The position numbers and the translations under genes are program-made. Positions 21,795-32,942 of a stretch of DNA of 64,000 nt are shown here, piece after piece. The first letter of the stretch is position 1; each line of letters starts with the position of its first letter. The DNA is from Aquatica leii (Eukaryota; Arthropoda; Insecta; Coleoptera; Lampyridae): the NCBI GenBank assembly GCA_035610365.1, contig CM069432.1, positions 280,773,482 to 280,837,481 of the forward strand. Reading direction: 5' to 3'. The notes beneath the pieces are model-generated. The model was not told where the DNA came from. It saw only the letters and a list, made by a program, of their open reading frames with translations, and did not search any database.

Positions 21795-22640
21795 GTTATG
21801 CCACGAATCTACGATCTTTCCAAGATACACAAAGAAGGAGTCTTCCTTCAACCGATAGTGAGCACCATCAATTCACCAACCCAATCGTTATCACGCAAAC
21901 TAGCCGCAAAACTTTTGCCGTTGACAGGAAATACGGAAACTCACATTAAAGATTCTACAGACTTTGTAGAAAATGCGTATAACAAAAGAAGATATCCTAG
22001 TTAGTTTTGACGTGGTATCTCTTTGAGAATCAGTGATGAAGAAGTTTTGCTCACTAAACTCTGTCTTAAAAACAGTTATTTCAGTTTTAACGACAATTTA
22101 TTTAAACAAGTAGAAGGTGCGGCCATGGTTCCACCGCTATTTCCAATTATAGCCAATATTTACGTAGAGTATTTTGAAACTCAAATTATAAAAAATGTTG
22201 AGTTAAAACCAAAAACTTGGTTCAAAATAACGGAAAAATGGGGCATTCCCCCAAACGCACACTAACAGACACTTAAACGCCAAATCTCACCACCATCCAG
22301 TATAGAAAACTACTGTTTTACATACTTTAGCTAAAAGAGCTATAGGTGTGTCAGATAATGAAAATCTACAAAAGGAAAAAGAAACACTGTTGGAGTCCTT
22401 ACAACAAAATGGATGCGGGTTCGAAGAGATCCAAAACGCATGGAAAAGAGCAATCAATACGAAAGTCAAAGAAAACTAATCACCTCCTACTAGCACCGCT
22501 TATTTACCATACTGTATGGGTTCGCCAGACAAAATAAGCAATGTGCTAAAGAAATTTAATATCAAAACTGTCTTTACGACTAAAGATACTCTGAACACTT
22601 GGTTTACATCTACTAAGGACAAACAAAGGGCTCTATAACC
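21795..22640 (+). pseudogene. Penelope-like element 2, RT part
   Basis: The frame 21798-22004 opens with MPRIYDLSKIHKEGV, the hallmark of Penelope RTs. GNTETHIKDSTDFVENA follows, and after a shift VSFDVVSL carries the first catalytic Asp (near 21995-22020). The next frame holds LCLKNSYFSFNDN and EGAAMVPPLFPIIANIYVEY, close to the family's GAAMGSPLSPIIANIYM. The YVDD catalytic box is deleted. The text jumps to THTNRHLNAKSHHHP near 22250-22290, then NTWFTSTKDKQRAL at 22598-22638. The element is interrupted there and resumes at about 24880. Confidence 0.82.
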
Positions 22641-22832
22641 CACACAGCACAGATATATCACTGAAATGTTTCATATTTGTAGCATTGAAATAAATGTTAT
22701 GTTTCATAAATGTTTCAACATCTTTCACAAATTTTTCTGAAATGTTTCTGTTACATAAAAATGTCTTCATTTTGAGATATTTCAAATGAGACATAAATGA
22801 CAAATCTGAAACATTTCAAATAAAACAACTAT

Positions 22833-23552
22833 GTTACGTACGAAATTTTCATTACGGAATACCCTGTATATGTAATTGAAATTAGATTCCGGTTTGGACG
22901 CCCCCTACCAATCGTTTCGTGTGACTGTCATTTACGACGAAATCATTAATCTGTCAACTGCATAAGATGGCCGGTGTGGCTTACAAATAATTCTCAAAGA
23001 TCATCCGTAGTAATGGGGATCAAATTATAAGTGTATTACGATAATAAAATATTTGAGTCGTCACCGGGTAAGATAATTGCTGTCGTTTATTAAAATTCTG
23101 TTGTAATTTCTCGTAATTTGATAGCCGTTTCACCACGTTCTGGCACATGTTTCTATTCGATAACGAATTATGAAGGGTTAACTTCGAAAAATACTTTCGT
23201 GGGACGAGTATAACTCAATCTATAAGGCCTACGGTTAAAACTAAATAAACCGAAGATAATCACACTACTGCGAGATTCTACTCAGGCGGCAAACACCTGC
23301 GAAACCAACTGTCATCGACGGTGTACAACAGCATTCGACAACCGGGTTATGTTATATGTACTTTCTTTAACAATAAGTAACCATTTTTGTAGATTTTGAT
23401 TTTGTGAGGCATTGGTTTGACACGATTTGCTACTCAAAATTTATTTCAGGCTCACTTGTCGGGGAAAGCGCTTTCTTCGACCAAGTAGGAGTTACTGTAT
23501 TGTGGGTAAGTTTATTTATTTATTTGTTCGCTGTCAGAAAGGTCGCTCACGA
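22833..23552 (+). repeat. Family X repeat, copy A
   Basis: This segment aligns in order with 60510-59968 on the other strand. Shared blocks include TTACGT-x-ACCCTGTATAT, AAATTAGATT-CGGTTT, GTCACNGGGTAAG, TTTGATAGCC, GGGACGAG-ATAAC and CACGATTTGCTA-TCAAATTTATT-CAGGCT. The strongest is ATTGTGGGTAAGTTTATTTA followed by CGCTGT-AGAAA-GTC. Copy A carries about 160 extra bases near 23260-23410. The shared blocks include polypyrimidine-AG and GTAAGT signals. Confidence 0.7.
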
Positions 23553-23572
23553 AACTTTAGCTAATGTTTGTT

Positions 23573-23880
23573 GTTTTATTACCATTAAGGTAGTATCATT
23601 AGTTATTTTGTATGTTTCGCATGCTGTGTACAACCAATAATTATTACGAAAGTTTAGTATTAATTCAGTAATTACTATCACTGTTTTATTATCAGTAAGG
23701 TCGTATCATTAGTTATTTTTTTTGTGTGTTTCGCATGCTGCGTACAACTAATATTTACTACGAAATTTTAATGTTAATTCCATAAGTGTTATCCTTGTTT
23801 TATTACCATTAAGGTAATACCATTAATTATTCTGTGTGTTTCGCATACTGTGTACAAACAATATTTACTACGAACTATTC
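23573..23880 (+). repeat. Three-unit tandem repeat, about 112-bp period
   Basis: Units start with GTTTTATTA at 23573, 23683 and 23797. Each contains the run TTAGTTATT or a close variant, then GTTTCGCATGCTG and GTACAA, and then TTACTACGAA. The third unit is shorter and ends near 23880. The units are diverged, so the array is not recent. Confidence 0.75.
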
Positions 23881-24884
23881 TTCGCTGTTCGCTTCAACTT
23901 AACTTACCTATGCATTGTGTGTTGCCGATACGGCTGGCATTCATGTACTGAAAATTCGATATATTTGTGGTAATCATCGACGTTACTAAATTAAAGTTGT
24001 TATACTGGTTACTTTTTCTTTTATGGCAACATACCTTTCTCTTTTGATCGTCGTTACCTAGTAACAAACTGTGGTTACTCGACCATCAGAGTAATAAGGA
24101 TTACGAACCTCCAATTGAGTTACAAGTTTGGACCATCTGTCGTGAGCGAGGCAGAAGTGTTATCTTGGATCAGCTCTGGCGCCTTTAAGCATACTTCCTG
24201 TGAACCTCCCCTACCTCCGACTGTGTGAGTTGGCCGTGCAAGGTTCGTAAAACCTAAAGCTTGTAACAACTATAGCACATTTTTGGACATTTCAAATGAA
24301 ACAAAAAATATGAAATTCCTAGAAATTAATTTTTATTAAAATCTGGAAAACAAACAAAATGGTAATTACAAAATAAGTTTAGAAACACTTAATTGTCTTG
24401 TCACGCCGGAAAACGATTGGGAACACGCCACTTGAAAAAACTACTTAAGTAAAAATGTTTAAACACGATTTTATCTAATTAAAACTATATATAGTCTCTT
24501 AAGATGCATCTATTATGAATATAACGAACTATGTTTGTACTTTTGTTTGAATGTATTAAACAATGAAAGTTCAGCAGAATGTTATTACTTCGTATATTTG
24601 TACTATTCTAACAGACAAAAAATTAAATGATTGAGAATTTATTAAAACACGACATAACATCTATTACAAACTTATTAAACTAATGAGTCGATTGCAGTTC
24701 TAACGAGCGTACTTATTGCTTGCGCACTTAGAATTTTATATTTCTATGAAATGTTTATGAGAAAAATGCCTAAAACTTCTAATTTGCGAAATCTTTCTGA
24801 AATATGGAGGACACATTGCATTTGCTATATCAATTTTTTAAACATTTGAGACATAAATGAAACATTTTTGGAACAACTTGTGCT

Positions 24885-25210
24885 ATGTTAGAAAAAATGC
24901 CGTAGTTTACAAAATTTCTTGTTCCTGTGGATTAAGTTATATAGAACAGACGGGACGCTCTATTGAAATTAGATTAAAATAATATATGGCTAACTGCAAA
25001 CACTGCAAAATTACAAAATCAGCACTAGTAGAACACGCGTAGAACTAAGAACGCACGCTAAACTTTGACCAAACTAAAGTGTTGGCTAGAAGTCCTTTCT
25101 ACTTTCCCAGGCTAATCCGGGAAGCTGTAAAAATAGAAAAACATTCATGTAATATGAACCGAGAAGGCGGTTTAAGACTACCAGTATTACATTACATTCT
25201 CTAAGACAAA
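24885..25210 (+). pseudogene. Penelope-like element 2, GIY-YIG part
   Basis: The element resumes with VVYKISCSCGLSYIEQTGRS near 24910-24970, a GIY-YIG nuclease core with the Cys pair (CSC) typical of Penelope-like elements, and IEIRLK following. A broken stretch then gives KITKSALVEHA and LNFDQTKVLARSPFYFPRL near 25060-25110. REAVKIEKHSCNMNREGG follows near 25120-25165. Stops replace residues at several places. It is the other half of the RT piece at 21795-22640. Confidence 0.8.
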
Positions 25211-25350
25211 GATCGACCTTCTTGGAAACGGTACAAATACTTTTAGCTTTCAAGGAGAGACTAGGACCAAGCTTAAGTCTGGGTGTTTAACTACTAACGG
25301 GGTCTAAGCCGAAAGTTGCTTATAATCATAAACAAAACAACCGCGAAAGC

Positions 25351-25965
25351 TTAAGATTTTATACTAGGTAAATATATTAGTTCTGCTTGACAAAATCGAC
25401 TTTTATCCCATGAGTTAGTCAGATCAGGATTTAATAAACGCTTAAATATTTTTCCTAAAATTTCAAGATAATGATGAAAGGTTTGAGTGACGATAATAAC
25501 ATCATTTAAATAAACAAATGCGTATGATTTTAGTTCCGGCCCAAGAACTTGATCGATCAAACGTTGCCATGTTGCGGGGCTGTTAGAAAATCCAAAAGGC
25601 ATACGATTAAAATGATAAAGGCCTCGACCGGGCTTAGAAAAGGCTGTATACTACTTTGAAGACTCTTCTATTGGAACTTGGAAAAATGCAGACTTAATAT
25701 CAATGCATCTTTTTTGGTAACTTTATTGATTTTACAAAAATCTATACAAAATCGATAATTGCCATCCTTTTTAGGAACTACTAAAACTGGAGATGACCAA
25801 GGACTTTTAGAATGGTCTATAATACTTTCTTCTAACAAAATTTACTTCTTCGTTTATAAATTTTTCAATTATAGGTGATACACAGTAAGATCTTTGTTTA
25901 ATTCGATAATTATATGTTTTACAACATTAGTATAGCCTTCATCGCCCATTTTAAAATGATGTTTT
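25351..25965 (-). pseudogene. Gypsy-1 reverse transcriptase fragment
   Basis: On the minus strand, text near 25860-25800 leads into [19 protein letters not shown] at about 25795-25740, the first RT motif of Ty3/gypsy elements. The frame 25602-25351 contains MPFGFSNSPATWQRLIDQ and YAFVYLNDVI. The catalytic YLDD is changed to YLND, which removes one metal-binding Asp. The fragment ends near 25351 without RNase H or integrase. It belongs with the protease and gag pieces at 27.3-28.8 kb. Confidence 0.78.
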
Positions 25966-27260
25966 GCCACGTTCCAATGGCCTCACCGCAGATGGTCGTA
26001 GGGTAAAGATCGAACTGAAGAGAATACTCTTAGGTAAGCTAAATGCCCGATTGCGCCACCTCTTCTCGAAATTTAGTCGAACGTAGAATCTCTAGGCAGG
26101 AGAAAAGGAGATCCGAGACCCGAGGTCCCTCAAAGTACGTTCCCAAATCAAAGATACCCAGAATTAATACCAATAATTTATTAAGAAAGGTTCCTCGAAA
26201 AAAAGATAAGTATCGACTGTTACGCCACTGGTACAAATTACATATACATAAATAATAATACAATTAAAACACAGTGTTAAAGCAGGTCTAAAATAGACCC
26301 TGGAAGCAGATATGCTTTTACTAAATTAAATGACGCTGCCGCAATTACAATAAACGGTAGCAAGTTACATCCGTTACCGCAAGTGAAATTTTAAAACCGC
26401 CCGTAGTCCTTGACGTCAAGCTTAAGACCGGTACAAATTAGTCGAAATTGATTCTACGACAGAAAACAATCCGATTCGGGCTTCCAAATCTCTGATAGTT
26501 TCAGATTCCCGCACATTAATGATTGAAAATTTTGACATTGATAGTGAATAAACAAAAAAGTTTATATTGATTAGGCGTAGAGTATTAACGAGAGAACAAA
26601 TTTTAGTAAGAAATTAACTGAACTCAACTAATCTAACTCAAACTGTAACGTTGTTTACACAAATTTCGGCCAAAAACTACTTAAGGAAATACCCATTCGC
26701 AGGTTACACCACTTCACTGATCCTCGGCGAACTCAAAATATACAATAGGACGCCATCTGTCGACTTGCATCACATAAAGAGATTGCGCTTTCGTTAATCC
26801 ATAAGCAAAACTAACGACTCCGTTAATTGGTAAGCAGCCGGACAGAAAGAACAGCCAAAATTAGTTGGTACGTCTCAACCAGCAACCACGTGTGAATATT
26901 AACTTACTCTATGACTTTGGTTAGAAAATTTTCAGCTACTTCGTTCTACGAATACAACATTCGAGCGGATTTATTAGGGATTTCTGAAATGAAAACGTCT
27001 TTACTTTAGAGACGATCAATGAGGGAAAACCTCATTTCCTTACCAATGCGTCTCCGCCACATCCATCACAAACTCCTACGACAAAATGAACCGGAAACCC
27101 GTAGAAGGCCAACTACTCTCGCGCCCTCTGCGTGCATAAAGTCGAAAAATATTGTTTGTACTGTTCAAGGTCGAATATCTCACGCGAGTAATGGCAAAGT
27201 TGCCTAACCATCCGATGAAATAATGCCAACTTGCGAATTTACACGTTATTTACACGTTAC
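25966..27260. other. Unassigned 1.3-kb segment splitting gypsy-1
   Basis: This block lies between the protease and RT pieces of gypsy-1, which are adjacent in intact elements. It is less AT-rich than its surroundings and has a few mid-length frames on both strands (26043-26255 +, 27019-27207 +) with no domain I recognise. It is probably an inserted element or its LTR. I could not find TIRs, LTRs or a target duplication. Confidence 0.4.
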
Positions 27261-27289
27261 AGTTTATTAACTAAATCTAATACTTGATG

Positions 27290-28820
27290 AGGGTAAGTGT
27301 TTCTTTAGCAACAACAGAATCAATTTTTGGTGGTAGTTCATTACAAAAGTTAAACGACCAACAGGAATTTTGAAAATCTGGGAAGAGATGACCACTGAAT
27401 CCAAAAACCCATACCTAATATTAAATAATGATACAAATTCGGAACGACTAGCACTTTAATGACTTTGATTTGGTCTTCTAATTGAATCAGAAGATCAACT
27501 GAACCCAAAACCGTACAAGAGTGATTATTTGGTACAGTACATTTAGTAATACTAGACCCCTAAATAGTCCAACCTTTTTGACCTAGTATAGTAACATTAG
27601 TTCCTGAATCTAAAAGTCCATTCATGGAATTACCAAAAACTTTAACAGTTAAATATGGCCTGTTGTCTTTCGGGTATTGAGCAAATAAATAAATCAACAG
27701 AGGTCACATTTTTTTCAAAATGGGCGGATCTACTCACTAATTGTCGAATTGACTGCACTGAAATTATTCAGGTTCAATTGGCAGTCCTTGAGTGACCTGG
27801 TAAACCTTTTCCCAAATATTTAAAACAATTTTTTTCAGTTACTCCTAGTTCTCCACAAACGTAACAATAATTTTTTTTTGATGCCGTGCATATTGAAGCA
27901 CGATGACCATTTTGTGAACAACTTGAGAACTAATTAGTGTTTTTGTGTTAACGTTGACCTCAGATATCTCAGACTGTACTAAAGTGAGGGCGAGTCACCT
28001 AGAATGTGTGACTTATCTTCAGTTATCACCAAATGAATATGTTTAGGTTTCCTATACATAAGATGAGGGTCAATAACTTTTGGTACGTAAAAGGGTGGAG
28101 GTTTCATCCATTGCATACGTAAGAATACATCTTCTACTTGTCGAGCTAACACATTAATGGAACGAATAGAATGCAAAACTGATTTTGTATGAACGGAAGC
28201 AGGTTGCGATGGATTGTGATAAGGCGATTGTGTTCGTTAGGTTTCCAATGCAATTTATTAAATATATTTTTCATAACGCCAATAAATTCAGATGTTTGCT
28301 CATTAGGACCCTGGGTGCAATTACGAATGTCTAGCCAAATATCTTCATCATAATTCATTCCAAGTACAAGTAAAATCTTTCACGGATCTAAACCATGACA
28401 AGGCGGTTCCTTCAAACAATGTTACAGCGCAATTAAGTAATTGCAGCTTAGATATTCCACATGCTTGGCTAAATTCTTCAACTTTTCCTACAAAATTTGT
28501 AACGCTATAAATACAATCGAAATGAGTGTTTCACTTAGTTACAGTGGCAAAACAACGTAAAGAATCGAATTGTGCCGAATGTCCGTTTTGATTTTTTGGT
28601 ATAGTACGTGAAAAATCATTGTCGATATTGTGAGAAAAATATTTTACTGGTGGTCTAGATTGAGCATCGTTACTTTGCTGGAAACTTTGCAGTGAGGAGG
28701 TGCCTAATGTCAATTTATCCAGTTCTTTTACAAGGGTGGATTGGGATTGGTATCTATTACCAAATGAAGATACTTCATAAGATGACGGTTGAATTATGAG
28801 CACTGAAATTTCATCCATTT
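27290..28820 (-). pseudogene. Gypsy-1 gag and protease fragments
   Basis: Reading minus from 28820, gag opens at MDEISVLIIQPSS. It continues near 28510-28380 with NFVGKVEEFSQACGISKLQ and GTALSWFRSVKDF, then the frame 28358-28146 with WLDIRNCTQGPNEQTSEFIG. A zinc-knuckle remnant, NYCYVCGELGVTEKNC, lies near 27870-27820. The protease remnant near 27640-27590 reads LLDSGTNVTILG, with the D-S/T-G active-site triad preserved. Several stops and shifts separate the parts. Known: this gag-protease order is standard for Ty3/gypsy. The pol part continues at 25965 after an unassigned segment. Confidence 0.78.
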
Positions 28821-28961
28821 TAATTTTTAATATATGTATAATAACGAATATGTAGTTGGTAAGTAAGTTTTTTATTAAGTAATCGATTGATCTCCATTTT
28901 ATTTTAATAACAATAAAGTTAGAATAAGGAAAAACAAAAAGAAAATTTAAGAAAAACCGAG

Positions 28962-28979
28962 GCCCGACGTTGGGCGCCA
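28962..28979 (-). other. Gypsy-1 primer-binding site, tRNA-Lys type
   Basis: Minus-strand TGGCGCCCAACGTCGGGC matches the tRNA-Lys complement with one mismatch. The LTR is inferred to begin at TGCAAC, 28986, to its right. Confidence 0.65.
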
Positions 28980-28985
28980 AAAATT

Positions 28986-31631
28986 TGCAACAACAACCAC
29001 ATAATAGTTGTATATACTTTATGCAGTAACTTTTATTTTAAATTGTAGTTGTTTATAACTTTAACAGTTTCTGCGACAAGGATTAAAATCAAAAAAAGTT
29101 GTTGTAGGTGACATTTCAAAATAATTTAAAAAAATCTATATAAATAAAAATTTAACAAAATCAATCGTTTTATTATTATTTACATAATTGTTTTCTAATT
29201 AAACAAACTTGCGTCGCACACTACAAAAGAACCTAATTTATTCGTACACGATTCTACTATTTCAATTTGTTTTTTGTATAAACTTCAGTTACGGTATAAA
29301 ATAATTTCAAGTTTGTTTGTGTTTAAAAAACGTGTCGGTTTTCTTTATAAACTTATCGTACGAATATGTTTATAATACAACATTAGTGTAATCATTGTTG
29401 TACGAATTAATGTATTTTATGTAAAATATGTAAATTAATTCAATAGAAAGCATTACAGGTGACTATAATTCTTTTTTAAGTTTCTTAAAATTACAATATC
29501 TCAGACGTAGCACTTGAAAACAAGACAAAGCTGAGATTAAATTACACAATAATGCATAATTAAATGTCGATAATTGTATATGACCACTGCACATAAAATT
29601 TAATAAAACGCCGATAAGTTACAAGAATAGATTAGAAAAAATTTTCTAATTTACAAGCTTTAACTTAATTTAATTAATTTTTTATAGCAGTAAGAATCGA
29701 ATTAAAGTACCAGTTTGACAATTCTATTTTGATTTAATCTTAAAGAATTTGATGTGAATACGTAATGTAAATGTTTAATTAATTGATTAATTTAAAATAT
29801 CAAGAAAGAACCGTTAGTTTAAAAGACAAAATGGAAAATAGATAAATTTTGTCAAACAACTTTGAGGAAATGCACAAAAAGTGATAAGAAAGTTGTGTTT
29901 TTTTAAGTCAATGCCCGTCGCGTGGATTACCCGTGCCATCACACGAATTCACCTGTCGATACACCTGTTGATTAACTTTAATAAAAATAAACTGCTTTAA
30001 ACGCTGATAAATTTTTGTCATTTTTTAAATTGACGTTTGGGATACAATTATACATATGTTACTTATATATATTTTCAGTCCGTTTCGTTTTACTGCAATT
30101 AAATTAAAAAGTTTTTTGATTCAAAAATGTATTTATTAATGTTGGTATTAGCATTTGTACGCTTAACAGTTATAAAAGTTAATCCTTCGACCGCAACATA
30201 AAACATATTCCTTCCGATTCAGAAGCGAAAATTATAGGTTTGGACGACTCGTTTGGTAGACGCCCTGTCTAGTTAAGGCTTGATTTATGAGACCAATTTT
30301 GTCCAGGTTTTTTTAAAAGTTGATACTGCCAGCGCTGCGGCGTAAACTTTCTGGATTAAGACTTTTTGTATAATTTCAGTGTGGAATAGTTAGATAATTA
30401 ACGTACAATTGCGATCTGTAATCTGCCCAAAGCACAATAATGTCCTTTTGTCGGTTTGATATTATACTTTAGAAGGATTATTAAAGTTCATTATAACACC
30501 ACGAAATTCTAATAAATCACATACCGGTGCCTATTTAATGATCGGGGTTGTTTTAAATAACCCCTTTTCCTAGGGGTCTCAATATTCCCTGATTTATTCA
30601 TAACCGCGTTTTTTGTGGCATAGATATTTTTTTCTTTCTTTGATATCCGTTAGAATGTTAGTTTTTTATTAATAGGTTTTTTTTGGACAATTGAAATAAG
30701 ATTTAATATAACAACTTTATTTATTTTTTTTTGTCCATATTTTAACAATATTGTCTTAAATATTTGTTGTTTTACAAAATTAGTTAGCAGACCGTTACCT
30801 AACAAACAATTAAATCTAACAAATTGTCAAAAGCTACTTACGTTTATTAAACAAAAGCCAAATATTCGTTTAAGAACTTGTGAATTTCTATTTTTTTAAA
30901 TACATATCATGAATAATTATTATTGGTAAAAATTCTTTGTCCTCCTCTGTGTATTACAATAACTAATTTTGATCTGTTCGCTTAGCAAAGACATGCAAAA
31001 CTACTTCAATCTATTTTTGTAGCAACGTTTCGTGCAACAGCGAGCACTTTATCAGGTCACTATAATTTATTAAACTCGTAAGTCAACAACATAGCAACAA
31101 CACAATGAATTAACAGATAATTTTCAAAACGTAAAACTTACAGAATAGTCAAGTGCAACAATTCCCCGACCAGTAGTTACTTAATAATAAATTACTTTAT
31201 ATTAATTGAAATAATTATAATAATCATCACAAAAATTTCAATCAGTCAAAAGTTTTCCTATTTTGTGGATAGGATCCTTCGGAGTGGAGGACCGGCAACA
31301 ATAAAAACAACTTTTTTTATTGCACTAGTTTTTCAGACTAGTCTATATAATTTAAAACAATAATCAGTAACAATTGTGATGGATTCCAGTGTCTCATCCA
31401 TATGTTCCTTCCATTTCATGGATGTAATGGCATAAAGCAATGTTTAAATTACAATTTAAACATGAAATTTGGTTGTTGAAACATTTATAATTTTAAAAGT
31501 TAACAATTAACAACTTGAGAAATGGTAAACATACTTTAGTGATTACTCCGCATTATAAAACAATCCGTTTGCTAACAATTGCTATTACGCTATAATTAGA
31601 CTTCCGGTATATCAGCAAAATTGCTAAGTAT
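28986..31631. other. Gypsy-1 5' LTR start, then AT-rich DNA with no gene
   Basis: The first few hundred bases should be the minus-strand 5' LTR of gypsy-1, beginning TGCAAC. Its outer end could not be fixed because no second LTR is present. The remainder to 31631 is AT-rich and has no recognisable gene, repeat pair or signal. Confidence 0.4.
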
Positions 31632-31860
31632 GTGTTACAGTATAGTAACCTACTTTTAAAGTGTATACATAAAATTGGCGACTCCATATTTCACAACGTT
31701 TGTAAATATTGTATATAAATAGTAGACAGTTATTAAAAATTATCATTCAACATTAACTTGTTTGATCACTGAGACTTGCCCTAGAATCTGGTGTTGTTTA
31801 AATATTGATTACCTGGGTAAGTGTCAAACTATTAAGTACGAAACACCAACGTGCTTAACA
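31632..31860 (+). repeat. BEL/Pao-2 probable 5' LTR
   Basis: The segment begins TGTTAC and ends TTAACA, a short inverted TG...CA border. TATATAAATAG at 31713-31723 is a good TATA box. The LTR is followed directly by TTTGGTCCTTCGAGCCGGA, a sequence commonly found at the start of arthropod BEL/Pao internal regions. No 3' LTR is present because the element is truncated, so the boundary rests on these features alone. Confidence 0.55.
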
Positions 31861-32099
31861 TTTGGTCCTTCGAGCCGGAGTTAGTCGAAATTGGGATCAA
31901 AAAACCAATCGTCTATACGAACAATCTCTGAAGGCACCACATGAAATCCAAGACTTACAATAGTTAATGGACTTCCTGAACCAAAGATTGCAGTCATTAG
32001 AATCGGTCACGGCGGCCAAGAAGACATGTAATAACGAAATACATCAAACGTCTTGATTTAACAACTACAATTTAAATCCACATTTTACAATCTACAATT

Positions 32100-32900
32100 C
32101 CAACTGCTGCGTACACTGCAAGCAGCAACATCAAATATATATGTGCCAAAAGTTTAAAGTGTTGTCCACTATTGGCAGGATTCAATTCATAAAAAAACGA
32201 CGACTCTGCTTTAACTGCTTAAGCCACGATATCACGAAGAGATGCCGAAGTCAATTGCGTTGCCTCCAGTGCGGTCAACAGCATCATACAATGTTACACA
32301 AAGAAAGACAGGCAAATTCAAAACCGTATAATGGAAACACAACCTCCAAATATTCAAACCAAATATCAAGCCAAAATTCGCTAGAAAAAACGACTTCTAT
32401 TACCAGTCATCTTGGAAGACAAGATCAAATTACAATTTTGGCCACGGCCCTTGTACTAATTAAATCAGCAACAGGAACCGTGGAATATTTACGAGTACTG
32501 ATCCCGAATCAAAATCATCATTCATGACAGAAAGAGCAGCGCAATTATTGGGGCTACCAAGAGAGAAGATAAGAGCCAAAATAACAGGTCTGGGAGCAGG
32601 AGATCCAAAAATAGCAACCACAATAAATTTATCCAGGTTTTCCAAGCAACTTCATGCTACCTGTCAAGTTTTTGGTGATGTCAAAGTTAACCACAATCGT
32701 TACCAAGCTCTGAGATTGAATACACCAGCTCGAACCAACTAAAGAACTACGTTCTTGCAGACCCCACTTTCAACAAACCCGACCCAATTAATGCAATCCT
32801 GGTGGCCGAAGAATTTGGAAAAATAGTTCAGCATGGTATTGAGAAAACAAAAGATGGGTTACTAGGTCAACAGACGGTACTACGTTGGATATTATCAGGA
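32100..32900 (+). pseudogene. BEL/Pao-2 gag C-terminus and protease region
   Basis: The frame 32141-32527 starts inside gag. RLCFNCLSHDITKRC and LRCLQCGQQHHTMLH are the two zinc knuckles that close BEL gag. The frame then shifts. In the next frame MTERAAQLLGLPREKI follows the protease active-site position, where the usual DSGS is replaced by DPES. LADPTFNKPDPINAIL and LGQQTVLRWILSGNA near 32755-32905 match the conserved block between protease and RT. One stop (TAA near 32917) and one shift separate these from the RT frame. Confidence 0.8.
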
Positions 32901-32942
32901 AATGCAAAAGAATATTAACCCAATGATATCAAAATTATCAGC

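Larger units (their letters stand above)
22640..24880. mobile_element. Repeat-rich insertion splitting Penelope-like element 2
   Basis: The Penelope frame stops at about 22638 and continues at about 24885, so this block of roughly 2.24 kb was inserted. Both ends are packed with AAATGTTTC/GAAACATTT words (22655-22825 and 24740-24870). GCACA-x-AAATGTTTCAT at the left faces its rough complement ATGAAACATTTTTGGAACAA-x-GTGC at the right, suggesting degenerate terminal inverted repeats. A clear target duplication was not found. Inside lie a three-unit tandem repeat (23573-23880) and family X copy A (22833-23552). No transposase is recognisable, so it is probably non-autonomous or composite. Confidence 0.55.

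Noticed and set aside
23573..23880. CRISPR-like array
   Set aside because: Repeats are about 112 bp, tandem and diverged without unique spacers, in a eukaryotic context.
26039..26263. Overlapping frames on both strands as a possible small gene
   Set aside because: Mirror-image frames with no family resemblance.
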